Shown here piece after piece: positions 21,181 through 33,320 of a stretch of 64,000 nucleotides of DNA (positions within the stretch are counted from its first letter, which is position 1; every line of letters starts with the position of its first letter). A model generated the notes under the pieces. It searched no databases. It saw only the letters and a program-made list of their open reading frames with translations, and was not told the DNA's origin. Origin of the DNA: Montifringilla adamsi (Eukaryota; Chordata; Aves; Passeriformes; Passeridae); contig JAGGNK010013670.1 of NCBI GenBank assembly GCA_017590115.1, positions 824,016-888,015 of the forward strand. Direction: 5' to 3'. The position numbers and the translations under genes are program-made.

Positions 21181-22985
21181 ACATCCATTTGCCCCTCACC
21201 ACAGACTCCCAGGCTGACAAAAGAGAAGGAATAAATTCAAGGTTTATTTCAGAAACACAGGGAGTCAGCTAAAAACACAAACAAGGCTGAGGCTCTTCCC
21301 AAAGTGGAACAGCTCAGCCTGGCCAACTGCAAGCCTGAGCCTGACTGTGTTTGATCTGGGAATCAGATTTAGCCCACACCATCCCAATGAAAAATATCAC
21401 ACGTGGTCTGCACTTCAGGCTATGTTCCAATATCTGAAGGAAGGGATCTTTTAATTGAAAACCTTAATGTTTCTCGTTATATTTAAAATTAGAGCAGAAC
21501 GGCAATAAAATTGGTCATGGGATTGAAACAAGTTTTCAGGGAGGGAAAGAAATTTATTCTTCATTTTTTACATTGAGGCGTTTGTTAAAGGCTTGGGCAT
21601 ATTTGATTACGTCAATGCAAGGATTAATAATTAAAGGAACAACAACCACATGCCTTGGAGAGACACATGAGCAGCTCAGGCTGGAGCCTCTGAGGACACC
21701 CTGGTTTGCTGGAATCTCACCCCTGCCTGCTGCCCCTCAGTATTTAGAGAAGCATTTTCCCAGCAGACTCTGCCAGGTGATGCCTTTCCCAGGAATTTTC
21801 AGCTGGTGCCTAAACCCAGGGAATTGGTACCAACACTTGGTATCAGACTGACTTTGAAGGAAGACTCTGCTGTTCCCACAGTTTATGAGGGGTTCAAAGA
21901 GAAGTGTTCGGGGTGACAGCCTCCAGCCCCCAGCAGGAACCTGGCAGACGGTGATGCTCCAAAACCCCCACAGCTCCGAGTCAACGTTGCCCAGGACCGA
22001 TGGAGAAGGAGACTCCAAAGCCGCCTCCTCTCCATGCCCAGAGGCAGATGGGAGTCCGCAGGCTGTGGCTGGGAGACGAAGCTGTTCTGCTCCCAGCATG
22101 GCCCCTGGCCAAGCAGAACCCTTAGATTTTGCTCTGTGGATCTGTCCAGCAGCCCCAGGGCTGCAAGCAACTTCCCAGGCACTGAAGGTGGCTCAAAGCC
22201 TTGGACTGAGGGACAGAGTCTCCCACTCCAATGTGGTTTTCCCAACCAGGCCCAAATCGTTCTTCCCCTCCCTGCCCCCCTCCCTCCCCATCCATCCTCC
22301 CTCCATGGTGGGAATCTTCTCGTTCATTAATAACCTGCTAATTATCTCAGCAGCTTGGAGCTGGGTTGCTGCATGGAATGAGAACCAGCTTTTCCTTTTG
22401 GCACCCACCCCTGGGTGTAATTAATCAGGCGAGAGGAAGCCAGAACACGCGGGTCAGCCCAGAGAGCACGGCACGCACTGGTCAGACATTCAGAGCGGGA
22501 TGTTCCAAGCCGGCCTCGGGGAGAGAGGGTGGCATTTTGGGGTCAAACTGGGCAAAAGAGAAAAAGAAGAAGAAGAAAGATGTCCTCCTTGTTTCCTTTG
22601 GTTTTCCCCATTCAAGCTCAAAATCTGGACCAAGGAGTGCTCCATGGAAACCCTGCTCTTCATTCCCTCTTTCCTTTTTTTGGGAAAGCTGGATGGAAGG
22701 CTGACACTGTGTCTTGGCCATCCCTGCCCTGCTGAGCAGCCCGAGGAGCACTGAGAGCCCAGCCTGTTGCGGATGAGTGTTTTCATGGATGTCTGGAGAG
22801 TGACTGGATCTGGAGAGGGACCTGGAGCTGAAGGAGGAACCAGCGTCACTCGCACGCCGCCAGTGCCAGGCTGTCTCCCCACTGCCTTGGCATCAGCAAG
22901 TGGCCTCCAAATCCAAATGGAATTGCTTCCCTGCTCACGGGATGCGAGCAGGAGGCTGAGGACCCCGTCTTGCAGAGATGGGCTG
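21181..22985. other. Unique non-coding DNA with an AT-rich block
   Basis: Positions 21,400-21,640 are AT-rich and motif-dense (TTTTAATTGAAAACCTTAATG, TTGATTACGTCAATG, GGATTAATAATTAAAGG) and look like a candidate conserved element. The rest, including a pyrimidine-rich tract at about 22,260-22,310, is featureless. Confidence 0.4.
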
Positions 22986-23045
22986 GGGTGACGCAGCCCT
23001 TCCCCTTCCCCTTCCCCACCACCCTGGGTGACGCAGCCCTTCCCA
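22986..23045. repeat. 40-bp direct repeat with GGGTGACGCAGCCCTTCCC
   Basis: GGGTGACGCAGCCCTTCCC occurs at 22,986 and again at 23,026. Each contains TGACGCAG, a CRE/MARE-like motif. It lies just before the CpG island at about 23.2 kb. Confidence 0.8.
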
Positions 23046-23179
23046 ACAGCCCCGCTCCACCCAGGGCTGGCACTGGGAGGGCAACGCCTTTGGGCACTGC
23101 CACAGGGTGGTGGCATCACCAGGACAGAGGGACACGATCCTCCTCCTCCCACTTCTCTGGGGCACTGGTGGAGCACAAA

Positions 23180-24200
23180 CTTTGCTCCGCGCACCCTCAA
23201 AAGCGCTCGGGCTGCCCTCGCCCACCCCGCTGCCTGTGGGATCCCCTCTCGCCACGCACCGTGCCTGCTGGAGCGAGCCTTGATTTCCAGCTTGCTGCTG
23301 CTGCTGCCAGCGCAGCTCCCGGTGCTGCCGGATCCGGCCCCGCGGGCTGCCAGGATGCCCCCGACGGGCGGCAGGAGGATGCTGGCACTAGCAGGCCCGG
23401 GCGGCAGCGCGGCGCTCGGGGGGCAGCAGCAGTGCCAAATTGGGGTTCTAGCCCTTTAAATCCGATCCGGTACTGCAAAAAAAGGACGAGCGAGCAGGAG
23501 AGAGCCTTCAGACTCTTTTAATTAAAGCTTGTACCATATTCTGTATTCCCAAGTCACGGCAGCCGCCCGCGCTTCCCCAGGACACCTCGGGCTCCGTCTC
23601 CGGCACGGCATGGACGGGCACCGCGGCTCACCGGGCACCGGCGGCTGGAGGTACGCGGAGGGACGGGGCTGCGGGCACGGCTTCTCCTCGCTCCCGGCTG
23701 CCGGCTGGGAGCATTCCCCTGCTTTTCCCATGTGTTTTCCTTTGCCGGGGAGAAAGTGTAACGCGTGGCTGCGGCTCACGCGGGGCCGGTGGCAGGAGGA
23801 GCCCTCCCACCGCGCACCTGGGGCCCGGGGCTGCCTGTCCTGCCACCTCCGCTCCCTTCCCTCTCCCCTCCCTCCCTTGTAAATAATTGAGTGCATGACC
23901 CAGAGTTGTGGCTTTTCCCCCCCTCGCTGCTTAAATCCCGGAGCTGCCGCTCAGCAGAAGCTAAGTTGGGATGCCTGGCCCATAAATCACGGCAGAAGTT
24001 GGTCCCCGCCGCGCTGCCGCCGCTCGGCTCCTCTCCGTCCCCCGTCTCTCCCAGGTTAGGGGAGTTTTGCCACATCCTTCCATGCGCATTGCACTCGCAA
24101 TGCAGAGCAGTTCTGGAGAGCCTCGCGGAGCGAATCCCGGGTTATTGGGAACGACAGCGTTGTTTGCACGCCGGAGTCTCCATTCCCCAGCACTGTCACC
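23180..24200 (+). promoter_or_regulatory. CpG island, possible promoter
   Basis: CpG density is clearly above the surrounding sequence (for example GACGGGCGGCAGG, GCGGCAGCGCGGCGCTCGG, CACCGCGGCTCACCGG). An AT-rich insert at about 23,515-23,560 (TCTTTTAATTAAAGC, then ACCATATTCTGTATTCCC) looks like a conserved core. Donor-like sites occur at 23,652 (GAG|GTACGC) and, further right, at about 24,393 (CAG|GTGGGT) and 24,462 (CAG|GTGAGG). An ATG at 23,610 precedes the first donor by 42 nt. The strand is uncertain; + is chosen because of these donors. No recognisable protein. Confidence 0.4.
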
Positions 24201-27200
24201 CACCCCAGCCTTCGCTGGGCTGATAAATCGCCCTTCAGCAGGAGCCCTGTGCCCAGAGAATATTTAACTGTGAACTGCCCCACTCAGCCAGTGATTTTCC
24301 TCTCCCCCTCTCCTCCTTAACCGAGTTTATTTTTTCCACACAACGTGGCTTTTTCCTTAAATTATGGACTGTCGTTCCTTCATCCCCGTTTCAGGTGGGT
24401 GCATCCTTAAGGTGCCCTGACCGTAATGAGAGCCTGTTTGAGTCCTTGCAGCCGAGTCCCAGGTGAGGCTGGGTCCCTGGGAGCCTCTCTCCCTCTGGGA
24501 TCCATGCAGGAGAGAGGCTGTGCCAGCAAACATTTATCCTGGTGCCTATTGGAGGTTAATAACACTTTTGACAAATAGCAGCCTCCTCGAGGCTTGAAAT
24601 AGGATTGGAAAAGCAGCCACTAATCTCCTTCAGAAGTGCTCGATGGTGGCCACCTCTCAGGAAATCAGGAGAGGAGCTGTTTATGTTCTGCATGTCGAGG
24701 CGTTAGCACAGCAAAAAAATCCCACTTTTCTTAATCCACCGGGAAAAAACTCTTGCCTCACATTCATCTCCCAGGGTGGAGGGCTCAGGGAGGGAATCCT
24801 GTGAGCTCAGCACAGCCCAAAGCCCACAGGACCGTGGGGCTGCACAGCTGGGTCAGGAAAATGGGGGTTTTCTCCTCACCAACGGTGTTTGCCATCAAGG
24901 AGAGAGAGACGGGCCAGGGAACTTGGAAGTGAGCAGGGAGAGCAGAGCCGTGGATCAGAGAATGAGCATCTGAGCAGCAGCACCTGCAGGGATCAGCTGG
25001 TTTGTGGGCAGCAAAACACTTTGCCTTGAGCAGTGAAGGAGTGAAATTTGGAGAGGAGGGGGCACAGAGCCTGCAAGGAAAAGCAGAGGTGCCAGGACAG
25101 AGGGAAATCCATGGCACGGCTCCGTGCTGAACTCATGGAGTGCAGGGCAGCACAGGCAGAGGGATGCTGGGCACCCCAGAGCTTTGGGATCATTGGTTTC
25201 CTTGCTTTCCTCATCAGTTCCTACCCCTTGGTGGTGCTTTAGCCATCTGTGACTTTGGCAACATTAGGAAGGAGAGGTGGGATAATGGCTGCATTGTTCC
25301 CAGGTCCAAGGAAAGAAAATGACCTGGCAAGGAAACCTGAAAGTGCCTGAAAGTTAAAAAGCCCTGTTCCCGTGGTCTGAGCGGGGCTGCAGGCGAGCTC
25401 TTCTCGGGTGGCGCCCCTGAAACCTGTTCTCTCCATCCTGCAGAACTGGAGAACACCGAGCAAGGTTTGCAAACCACCAAAAAATACAGGCAGCGTGTTG
25501 AAAGATGAACAAAATGTGCATCTTTTTTCAGCAAAGCAGCTCAAGCACACGGAGGGTGGGGAGTAATTATTTATAGTGCCATCAGCAGAAATAATAGAAT
25601 GAATTGAAGGGCTGAAAAGTTTTGCTGACTCTCAGGGAATGTGTCCTGGCACGGACGGATCATTCCCGGGCCCAGCCCTTCGTATTTCCAGCGCTCCCAA
25701 GAGCAGCCTGGAGACACAGCAGAGCCTGGGATCCAGGGAGAGCGGCGGGGAGTCTCTCCCAGAGGGAGGATGGACCTTCCGTGGCAGCTCCCAGCTCTCT
25801 CCCGAGCCTCCTGCGCTGCCCGAGGCCGGATCTGTGTCCCGCTGGATGCCTGAGCACGGGAGGAGCAGCGCGCTGCCAGGGGAAGGGCTGGGTGCCCAGG
25901 TTTGGCTTTTCCATTTCTTTCTGGGGACACTGAGATTAAGAAGGGGATGAGGGGATGTTTTTGAGGTCAGCAATTAGTGTGATCCGGTGTTTTGTGCTCT
26001 GGAACTGAACTCAGAGTGCAGGGTTTCAGTCACTCCTGAACCCAGGAGTTGGGAGGGTTGGCAGGCACGGTCAGGGAATTGCTCACCTGGAATCTATCAG
26101 TTAATGGTGATCTGCACCAGGGTTTCTTTTCTAAAGGGAAATAATTGAGTTTGAAGTCCTCTTTGTGGGGATGAAAAGGCCTCGTTGGCATTTTCCCTCC
26201 TTTTCTTCACCCAGGAATAGTGAGGAGTGTCAAGCTTGTCCCTCCCCATCTGGGCTGATGTTGGAGGTGGCCACTGAGGCTGATGCAGGTGGGAAGGGTG
26301 AATTTGAACCCTGACTGAGCAGCAGGCCCTGAGCAAGAGTAGCAGAGTCCCCAGCATTCCCCAGGGACAGGCTGGACTCTGTAGGACAGTTTCTGAGCAG
26401 CCCCAGAGCTCTTTCCTTCCCCTGGCTCCTTGATAGCACCACCAGGGATCATCCCCAGGTGGGCACAAAGGACTGAATTGAAAGGTCCCACCAGGCTTTT
26501 TTCTCCATCTTGCCCCACCTGCCCATCTCCAACCAGCTGAGATTTTCCTGCTCCAAACTAGAGCTGAATTTCTGAGGAAGAGGCAGAAAAATAATTCTAT
26601 TTTTATTGTTGGCAATAACCTTTCCTAACTCCTTGACTGTGTAGAGTGGAAAGAGCCCAGGCACAGAAGGCAGAGCTCTCATTTCTGCTTTCCCTTTGCC
26701 AGTCACCTTTAAACAAAAGGAACCCAGCAGGGTGTCTGGAGCAGGAAGGGACCAATATGGATCTGGCGGAGATAAAACCTAAATTTACTACTTTGTGCTG
26801 CTAGAATCTAATAGATTCTTCTATTTAGAGCAAGGGATGTTTGTCAAGCTCATTCTCCATCACTGGCAGGGTATTGCAGTTAGAATTAGTCTGACAAATT
26901 AAAAGCAGTCTAGAGAAGTCTGAAGTGGTAAAAACACAGCATATGAGTGAAATTGCACAGTTATTGAGGGAAATGCTTGAGGGACAGACACCAGCACGCT
27001 GTGTCAGGCTGGGGGTGACAGAGCCACTGCCAGGGAAAGGCAGGATCCAGACATGGACCTGCAGGGATGGATCATCCTGATCAGGGTCATCTGCTGTGGT
27101 CATCTCAGGTGGCCTTTCAGAGCAGATCATCCATCTCACGCTTGCTCTCATCTTCTTTGGTGTTTTTACCCTTTTTTCCCCTCCTTCAGGATGTGTTTTA

Positions 27201-28002
27201 GCCTTTTGAGCAGAAGCCACTCCCAGTACATTATTTTAAGCCCCCACTTGAATAGAAGGAGGTGAGAGGCTGCCCAGACAATGCAAACCTTGTGTTCCAT
27301 GGTCACCCAGAGACTGCCAGAAATCCATGTCTGCTGGAGGCTGGTCTTTAAATAGAGTTAAATTGTGTCAGGAGCCCTGGGGACCCTTGAGAGCAGAGTT
27401 TCAAGAAAGTCATGTACAGATGTTGCCCAGTTTGATGCAGGTTTCACCCTTTAAATCCTCTTGTGCTCAGAACTGACTGACTCTGGGTCGCTCCTGGCTC
27501 CAGCCAAAGCCTGGACTCCAGTCCAGACCTGCCCAAGTGCTCTGGGAGCCTGAGGCACTGTCAAAGGGATTAATAAACCCTCAGGAGCTGCTGATGCTTC
27601 ACTGGGAGCTGGCGGGAGGCCCCTGCTGATTTTGGAAAGGTTTCTCCTGGAGGCTCCACTGCAGGAGCAAAGGCAGGAAGGGGCTGGCACCCCCAGAGCT
27701 GCAAATGAAACAGGAACCTATTCAGAGTGTGCTTTTATTTTTGCTGCCTCATAAATCCACTGTGGCAAAGCAGCCTACGGAGCTGGAAAGAGATTAACTT
27801 GGGAAGAGGGAAGGTGTCCCAGGGGTTAAGCATGACAAAGCTGCTGGTTCTTAAGAGCAAGGAGCTGCCGTGGAGCTGCTGCTGTAGTGGAGGAGTCACC
27901 CGGCCTGGCTGCCCCGGGGTGTCTGTGGCTTGTAATGATCTGCAACCCCCCTGACACCTCAGCGGGCTCCAGGCCTGGGGCTGTGCAGGAGACACCAGGA
28001 GA
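24201..28002. other. Unique non-coding DNA
   Basis: About 3.8 kb with no recognised exon. 24,250-24,740 is AT-richer and motif-dense. 25,600-25,870 has moderately raised CpG (GGAGAGCGGCGGGGAG) but no convincing exon. 26,760-27,000 is AT-rich. Nothing else is seen. Confidence 0.45.
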
Positions 28003-28575
28003 GTGTCACAGAATCCTGGAATGCCAGGCTGGGCCAGGCTGGGCGGGAGCCCAGGGGTCCCTGGTGCCACCTCCCTGCTCAGGCAGGGCCATCCCAGAGC
28101 ACAGGGCACAGCATTGTGCCCAGAGGGCTCTGCAGTATCCCCGCTGAGGGAGACTCCAGCCCCTCCCTGGGCAGCCTGTTCAGGGCTGGGCAGTGCCCAG
28201 GGCAGAAGTTCTGCCTCCTGTGCAGGGGCAGTTCCTGGGCTCCGTCCCTGCCCGTGGCTCTGGTGCCACTGCTGGGCCTGGAGCAGAGCCCGGGCCCTGC
28301 TCTGCCCCTCCCTGCACACAGGGACACCCAGGGCTGAGGGCCCCTCTCAGCTGGGGCTCCTCTCCAGGCTCAGCAGCCCCAGCTCCCTCAGCCTTTCCTG
28401 GGCACCGAGATGCTCCAGGCCCTCCTCATCCTCCCAGCCTGAGCTGGCCCCGCTTCTGGAGCTCTGTCCCTGCTGTGCTGAGGATCCAGAGCTGGACACA
28501 GCACTGCAGAGGTGCCCCCAGGGCCGGGCAGAGGGGCAGGATCCCTCCCTGACCCTCTGGCAAGTGTCAGCATGG
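28003..28575 (-). mobile_element. CR1: CR1 LINE 3' fragment, older subfamily (~570 bp)
   Basis: On + it starts 'agtgtcacagaatcctggaa' and continues with a diverged '..tgctcaggcagggccatcc', GAGACTCCAGCCCCTCCCTGG, 'ctctcagctggggctcctct', 'ggctcagcagccccagctcc', 'cctcagcctttcctgggc' and 'agctggacacagcactgcag'. This is the hallmark order of the CR1 tail in reverse complement. It is more diverged than the other copies and belongs to a different subfamily. Confidence 0.88.
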
Positions 28576-31500
28576 GCAGGGATTGACTGTCAGTGGTGGC
28601 TCCTGGGAAGGGCAAAGTTCCTCTGTCCTGGTGATGGACAGCAGGCTGTTGTGAGGTGTGGCTGTCACACGTGTTAACTGCTGTCGCAGTGAAGCTGTGA
28701 CAGTGCCAAGCAGCTTCTGTTGGGTGGCACTGTCCCTTGGCACCTCAGTCCATGCAGAGCTGTGTTGGTTTGATAAGTTCCTCTCAATGAGTTCACATGC
28801 AAAATCCCATTTTCTGGAACAAAAGGTGCAGATCCCAGAGCTGTTGTAATGCAAATAACACCAGTGGGATTAATCCCAAAAAAAACCCCAGAGAAAAGCC
28901 TGAGGGGTCAGGACCCCATTCAGCTGCACCCTGGCACAGCTGGAGTCCCACTGCTCCCACCCCATGGAGTCCAGAGCTGTTCCAAGTTCCTGATGAATGC
29001 TCAGTGGAAAGGAGATCCAGGCAGTTTGGATAGTCCATAAAAACAAGCTGGAAGAGTAGAGGGATTCTTTTCTCCATGAGGTTGTACCAGGGATTGAAAG
29101 TGCAGTTTTGTCCTGTGACCTCATTGAAGCCAAGAGTGCTCTCTTTGGGATATTTGGTAAATATCTTGTTCCCTCCTGGAATGGAAACTGTAAAAGGGGC
29201 TTGCTCTGGGATACAGGAAGGAGATGGATCTGTGGAAAATGCTGTCCCTGCTCTTTCCAGCCCAGCTGAACCGTGTGGAAGGGTGGATGATGAGGTGATA
29301 AGGGCTTATTCCTGTTCTGGCACTAAAGGCAAGGGGGATCCACCTGGGTCTCATTTAAAGCTTGAGAAAACCATTGCAGCTCCAGGAGCAGCCAGAGGCA
29401 CCAGGAAACCCTGGACAGCCCTGCTGGTCCCTTTGGGAACACTGACCCTATTTCAGCCACATGCCAGCTCAAAAACCCAGCAGAGCTGGCTCTGGATCCG
29501 AGCTGGGCCCCCCAGACTGCTCCAGGGTCAGGTGCCAAGTGTCAAAGCCACTGCTGGGGGCAGTGAAGGTGGCCCTGCCCAGACAGTGGGGGAATGAGAC
29601 GGGCTTTTCCAGCCCAAACCAGTCTGGGATCCACGAGAAGCCCTGGCAATCCCGTGATGCTCGTCTGGAGGTGCAGGCTGGATGAGAGGAGCTGCTGTGT
29701 CTGTGAACATCCACGGACAGGAGGACAGGAGTGCCTGAGGCCCTGAGGGCACAGCGGGGACCTTGGTGCCACGCAGGGGCACTGGGGACATCCTTGTGCT
29801 GCTGCTGTGGCTCAGCAGCTCTGCGAGCCTGGAGCCCAGAGCCAGAGGGGATTGCCTGGACTGACAGACTGCCTTCTGAGGGCAGGGAAGGGGTGACTGT
29901 GGGAGCTGCAAGCACGAGGGGCAGGAAGGGAAGGAGAGGGGCGAGGGGGCGAGGCTGGAGAGGTTCCCTGGGCTTTTCCAGAGATTCCAGAGAAGATTTG
30001 CAGTGGGGTTGTAGGGAAACACAAAGTTCCCCATGGCCCTGTCCTTGTCCTGAGGACTGTCCCCTGTGGGGACATTTCTCATGTGCCTCTGGAGAGAAAA
30101 CCACCAAAATAAGGTTTGTTTATTAAAATTAATGGCAGGGTGAGGGGGGGAGATGTGAGGGGAGTCCTGGCACACCCCTTGCACCCCCTGGTGCTGAGCT
30201 TCAGCCCCAGGCAGGGCTGCAGAGCAGTGTGGGAGGGAGGGCAGCCTTTGCACGCGTGTTTGTACAGCACAGCAGGCTCTGGTCCAACCGCAGAGCCCAG
30301 AACCCCCTCTGGGACCTGGAGAAACCAGAGTCTGCCAGGTGCCTTCCCTCCTCCCTCCCTGCCACCCCTCAGGCCACTACCCAAGGCAAGCTCATCAAAA
30401 TCCCTTAAAGCTATTTGGTTTTGGTGGTGCCATGCCTGAGATTCACCCTAAAGGGTTTGGAAGAACAGATTAGCTGAGTTTAAGAGTGTGAGTTATGAAG
30501 AGAACCTGCTCTGTGCAAAGCACAGGGTGACCAGTGATGATTGGGCTTCTTCTTGACCATTAGTTAAACACTTTGTGTCCAAACTGTGATCCACATAAAA
30601 TTGCTGGAACATGTCTTGCAGCTCTCAGTGTCCAGCAGCTCCAGGAAGAAATACTTACTTTTCTGGCAGTAGAAAAAAAGCCACAGAGACTCAGGGCATT
30701 GGTATTGGAGCTCTATCCTTGGGACTCTCTAGTGAGGACAAATTCCCCTCTCACCTCATCTCCTGAAGAAGGGCAAGTGCAGCCCATTCCTCCTCCAGCT
30801 TCCCAGCTCCTCTCAACCCCTGCTGAAAACTTCCTGAGCTCAAGGCTGTCTGTCACTCTCAATGCATTATTTTATTCCTGTTTTGGGCACTTGATGTCTT
30901 CCAGGAAAAATTCAACAACATAATTGGGAACTATTTGCAAAAATACTTCCTCTGCCTTTTTCTTTTTTTGAAACCATTTCTTGGTAATTTCCTTGTGTAT
31001 CTCTTGGGTCTGGTGCTGTGAGAAACAGCAAGTGTTTGTTCTCTATTGCCTTTGCTCCATGATGTTGAGGATGTGATAAAACTCTGGTTTAATAAGTGTT
31101 TCCTACTCCCTTTCAAGCATCTCTTTGCCAGACTGAAGGGCCCTGACTTGTCAATCCATTTCTGTGCAGAATTCACTCTCTGTCTCTGTCCAAGCTCCTT
31201 TCCCCCTCTCACCCTTCCTCGTTCAGTTATCTCCCTTCCCGTGTGCTCTGAGCAGGGTTTTTTTCATCCTGCAGGTGCCCAGCAGAGCCAGACAGCAGCA
31301 CAGCTCCAGTTTGCTCTGTTTCTCTGACAGAAATCTCTCACACTGGATTTTCCTGTGGCTCTTTCCAAAGCAGCCTCCACATCCCCCCAGTGACTCCCTC
31401 CTGGCCAGCAGGGCTGAGACCAGAGTTCAGCATTTGGTGGGGAGACCATGGGGTCTTTTCTCCTGAGCAGGATTTGGCACTGAAATTCAGCTCTTTAGAC

Positions 31501-32266
31501 CTCAGATGCTGGATTTTGTAAGATTTTTGTGCAGCTGTTGCACCAGTTCAGGGTTTGCTCATCCTGCTCGACTCTGTGCCATTAAGGAAAGCTGTCACTG
31601 CACTCACACACCTCCAGTCCCCAGGCAATTTCCCCGTCACTCAGTGGGTCTATTTTACAGGGCTCTCTGGGGCTGCAGTGGGAAGTTGTTTCCATTATGA
31701 AAACTGACTGTTCATCTTTATTTCCGCCTCCTTTTGCCATCTCCTCTGGAATGAAAAGGAATGCAAACCATTCCTTGTCCCTTTCAGCCTCTCCTGAGCT
31801 GTGCTGGGTGCTCACCCATCTGCCACACCGCCCTGCCAGAATTCCTTCCCCTCCTGCTTCTGACCAGGCTGTGGTGTCACCTCTTCAGTGAGTTGTTGTT
31901 CAGAGCCCTTTTTGGCTGCCCCCCTGCTCCTGTCTGAGCAGTTTGTCACACCCAGGGGTCTCTTTCCTCCCTGGATACACTTTGAGCAGTGCCTTTTAAC
32001 TCCCCTGCTCTGCTGGATTGCTGCACAACCTTTTTTCCTTTTACCTCTGGTTGGTATGGCAGTCTGTGATTATTCCAGGTTTGCAATAGAGAGTTTAAAG
32101 CAGTTATTTTAATCTTTTAACTTCTCCTTTTTTATTTCTATTCAAGCAGATTCTCAATTTTTAATGTGTTATATAATTTTTAATTATATAACAATCAGTA
32201 TATTCTATGTTTCTACATTTATACCTTTTTATAATTAATATAAAATTTTTGTATTTACCACAATAC
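28576..32266. other. Unique non-coding DNA
   Basis: 3.7 kb without a recognisable exon, RNA gene or transposon. It becomes steadily more AT-rich towards 32,100-32,266, approaching the TA tract. Confidence 0.45.
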
Positions 32267-32381
32267 ATATATATATATATATATATNNNNNNNNNNNNNN
32301 NNNNNNNNNNNNNNNNNNNNNNNNNNNNNNNNNNNNNNNNNNNNNNNNNNNNNNNNNNNNTTTTTTATTAATTATATTTTT

Positions 32382-32420
<39 letters not shown>
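32267..32420. repeat. (TA)n microsatellite broken by a 74-N assembly gap
   Basis: Pure AT dinucleotide at 32,267-32,286, unknown bases at 32,287-32,360, then T-rich sequence and pure TA again at 32,387-32,420. The true repeat length is unknown. The gap probably marks where reads could not span or phase the dinucleotide tract. Confidence 0.97.
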
Positions 32421-32423
<3 letters not shown>

Positions 32424-32569
32424 AGATGTGAACATATATATACATGGTGTATTTATATTTGCAGTTACAGGAGCAATTCTGACACCTTGGATTGCTCCTG
32501 GCCATCTCAGAGCCAAACAGAGTTTGTTTTCTGCTTCCAAAGTTGACATTTTTCCATCCAACAGTTCTT

Positions 32570-33320
32570 TACTGCTCCCCAGCTCCGCCAAGGAGCCCCA
32601 TGTCCCTAAGTGCCACATACCCACATGGGTTAAGCCCCCAGGGCAGGGGATCCAGCAGGGAGGCAGAAGCTGGGATGTGGTGCCTGGAGGCAGCTCCCTG
32701 CTCCTTCTGAAGGAAGGGCTCGAGCCGAGGCTTTTCCCTGGCTCTGGAGTCACCTCCCAGCTCCCAGCCTGTCCTTGGGGGCTTCGCCCTGTGTGAATCA
32801 CTGATACTGAACATGGAGAACCCCCAGTTTCCTGTCTGGTTTTCCCCTGGGATGAGATGTGTGAGCTCTGCCCTGCCCTGGGGATGTTCAGGCATTTCCT
32901 GGAGCTGGAGCAGCTCCTGAGCTCGGAGTGCTGAAGCTCTGGCGCTGCTCTCTGCTGTGCCAGTCCCTGCCTGACCCTCGGGCACAGGTGCCCTCCTCCC
33001 ACTCCAGTGGCTGCACCCAGAGTGCCCAGAGCTGCCCAGGGTACCAGGGCCACCTCCTCCTCCCTGGGCAGCTGTGCCAGGACTTGCCAAGCTTTCCAGG
33101 AAGGAATTTTCCCAAAATCCACCCTGGCCCAGCCTGAGGCCATTCCCTCTCCTCCTGTCCCTGTTCCCTGGGAGCACAGCCCGACCCCCCGGCTGTCCCC
33201 TCCTGTCAGGAGTTGTGCAGAGCCACAAGGGCCCCCTGAGCCTCCTTTTCTCCAGGCTGAGCCCCTTCCCAGCTCCCTTCCCTTCCCTGAACATGCTCCA
33301 GCCCCTCAAGGTATTTCCTG
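32570..33320 (-). mobile_element. CR1: CR1 LINE 3' fragment, split by an inserted ~410-bp element
   Basis: The left part (32,570-32,652) is the reverse complement of the terminal CR1 region, 'agccccatgtccctaagtgc'. The right part (33,061-33,320) resumes with TCCCTGGGCAGCTGTGCCAG and goes on through 'attccctctcctcctgtccc' and 'cccctcctgtcaggagttgt' to 'aacatgctccagcccctcaa'. The two parts would join in normal CR1 order once 32,653-33,060 is removed, so the insert is younger than the CR1. Confidence 0.88.
32653..33060. mobile_element. Unclassified ~410-bp element, copy 1 (inside CR1)
   Basis: 408 bp starting CAGCAGGGAGGCAGAAGCTG and ending GGGCCACCTCCTCC. An almost identical direct copy lies at 36,999-37,410. 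The only differences I find are a 4-bp indel (TACTGAAC versus TACTCACTGAAC), ATGG versus ACGG just after it, and one T/C change. It is GC-rich with no poly-A, no TG..CA ends and no clear target-site duplication. Its frames (minus strand, about 120 codons) match no family I know. The placement inside CR1 shows it inserted or was copied there. Element class unknown. Confidence 0.75.

Noticed and set aside
32235..33143. 302-codon minus-strand frame
   Set aside because: It passes through the N gap, a TA microsatellite, CR1 and the 410-bp element; artefact.
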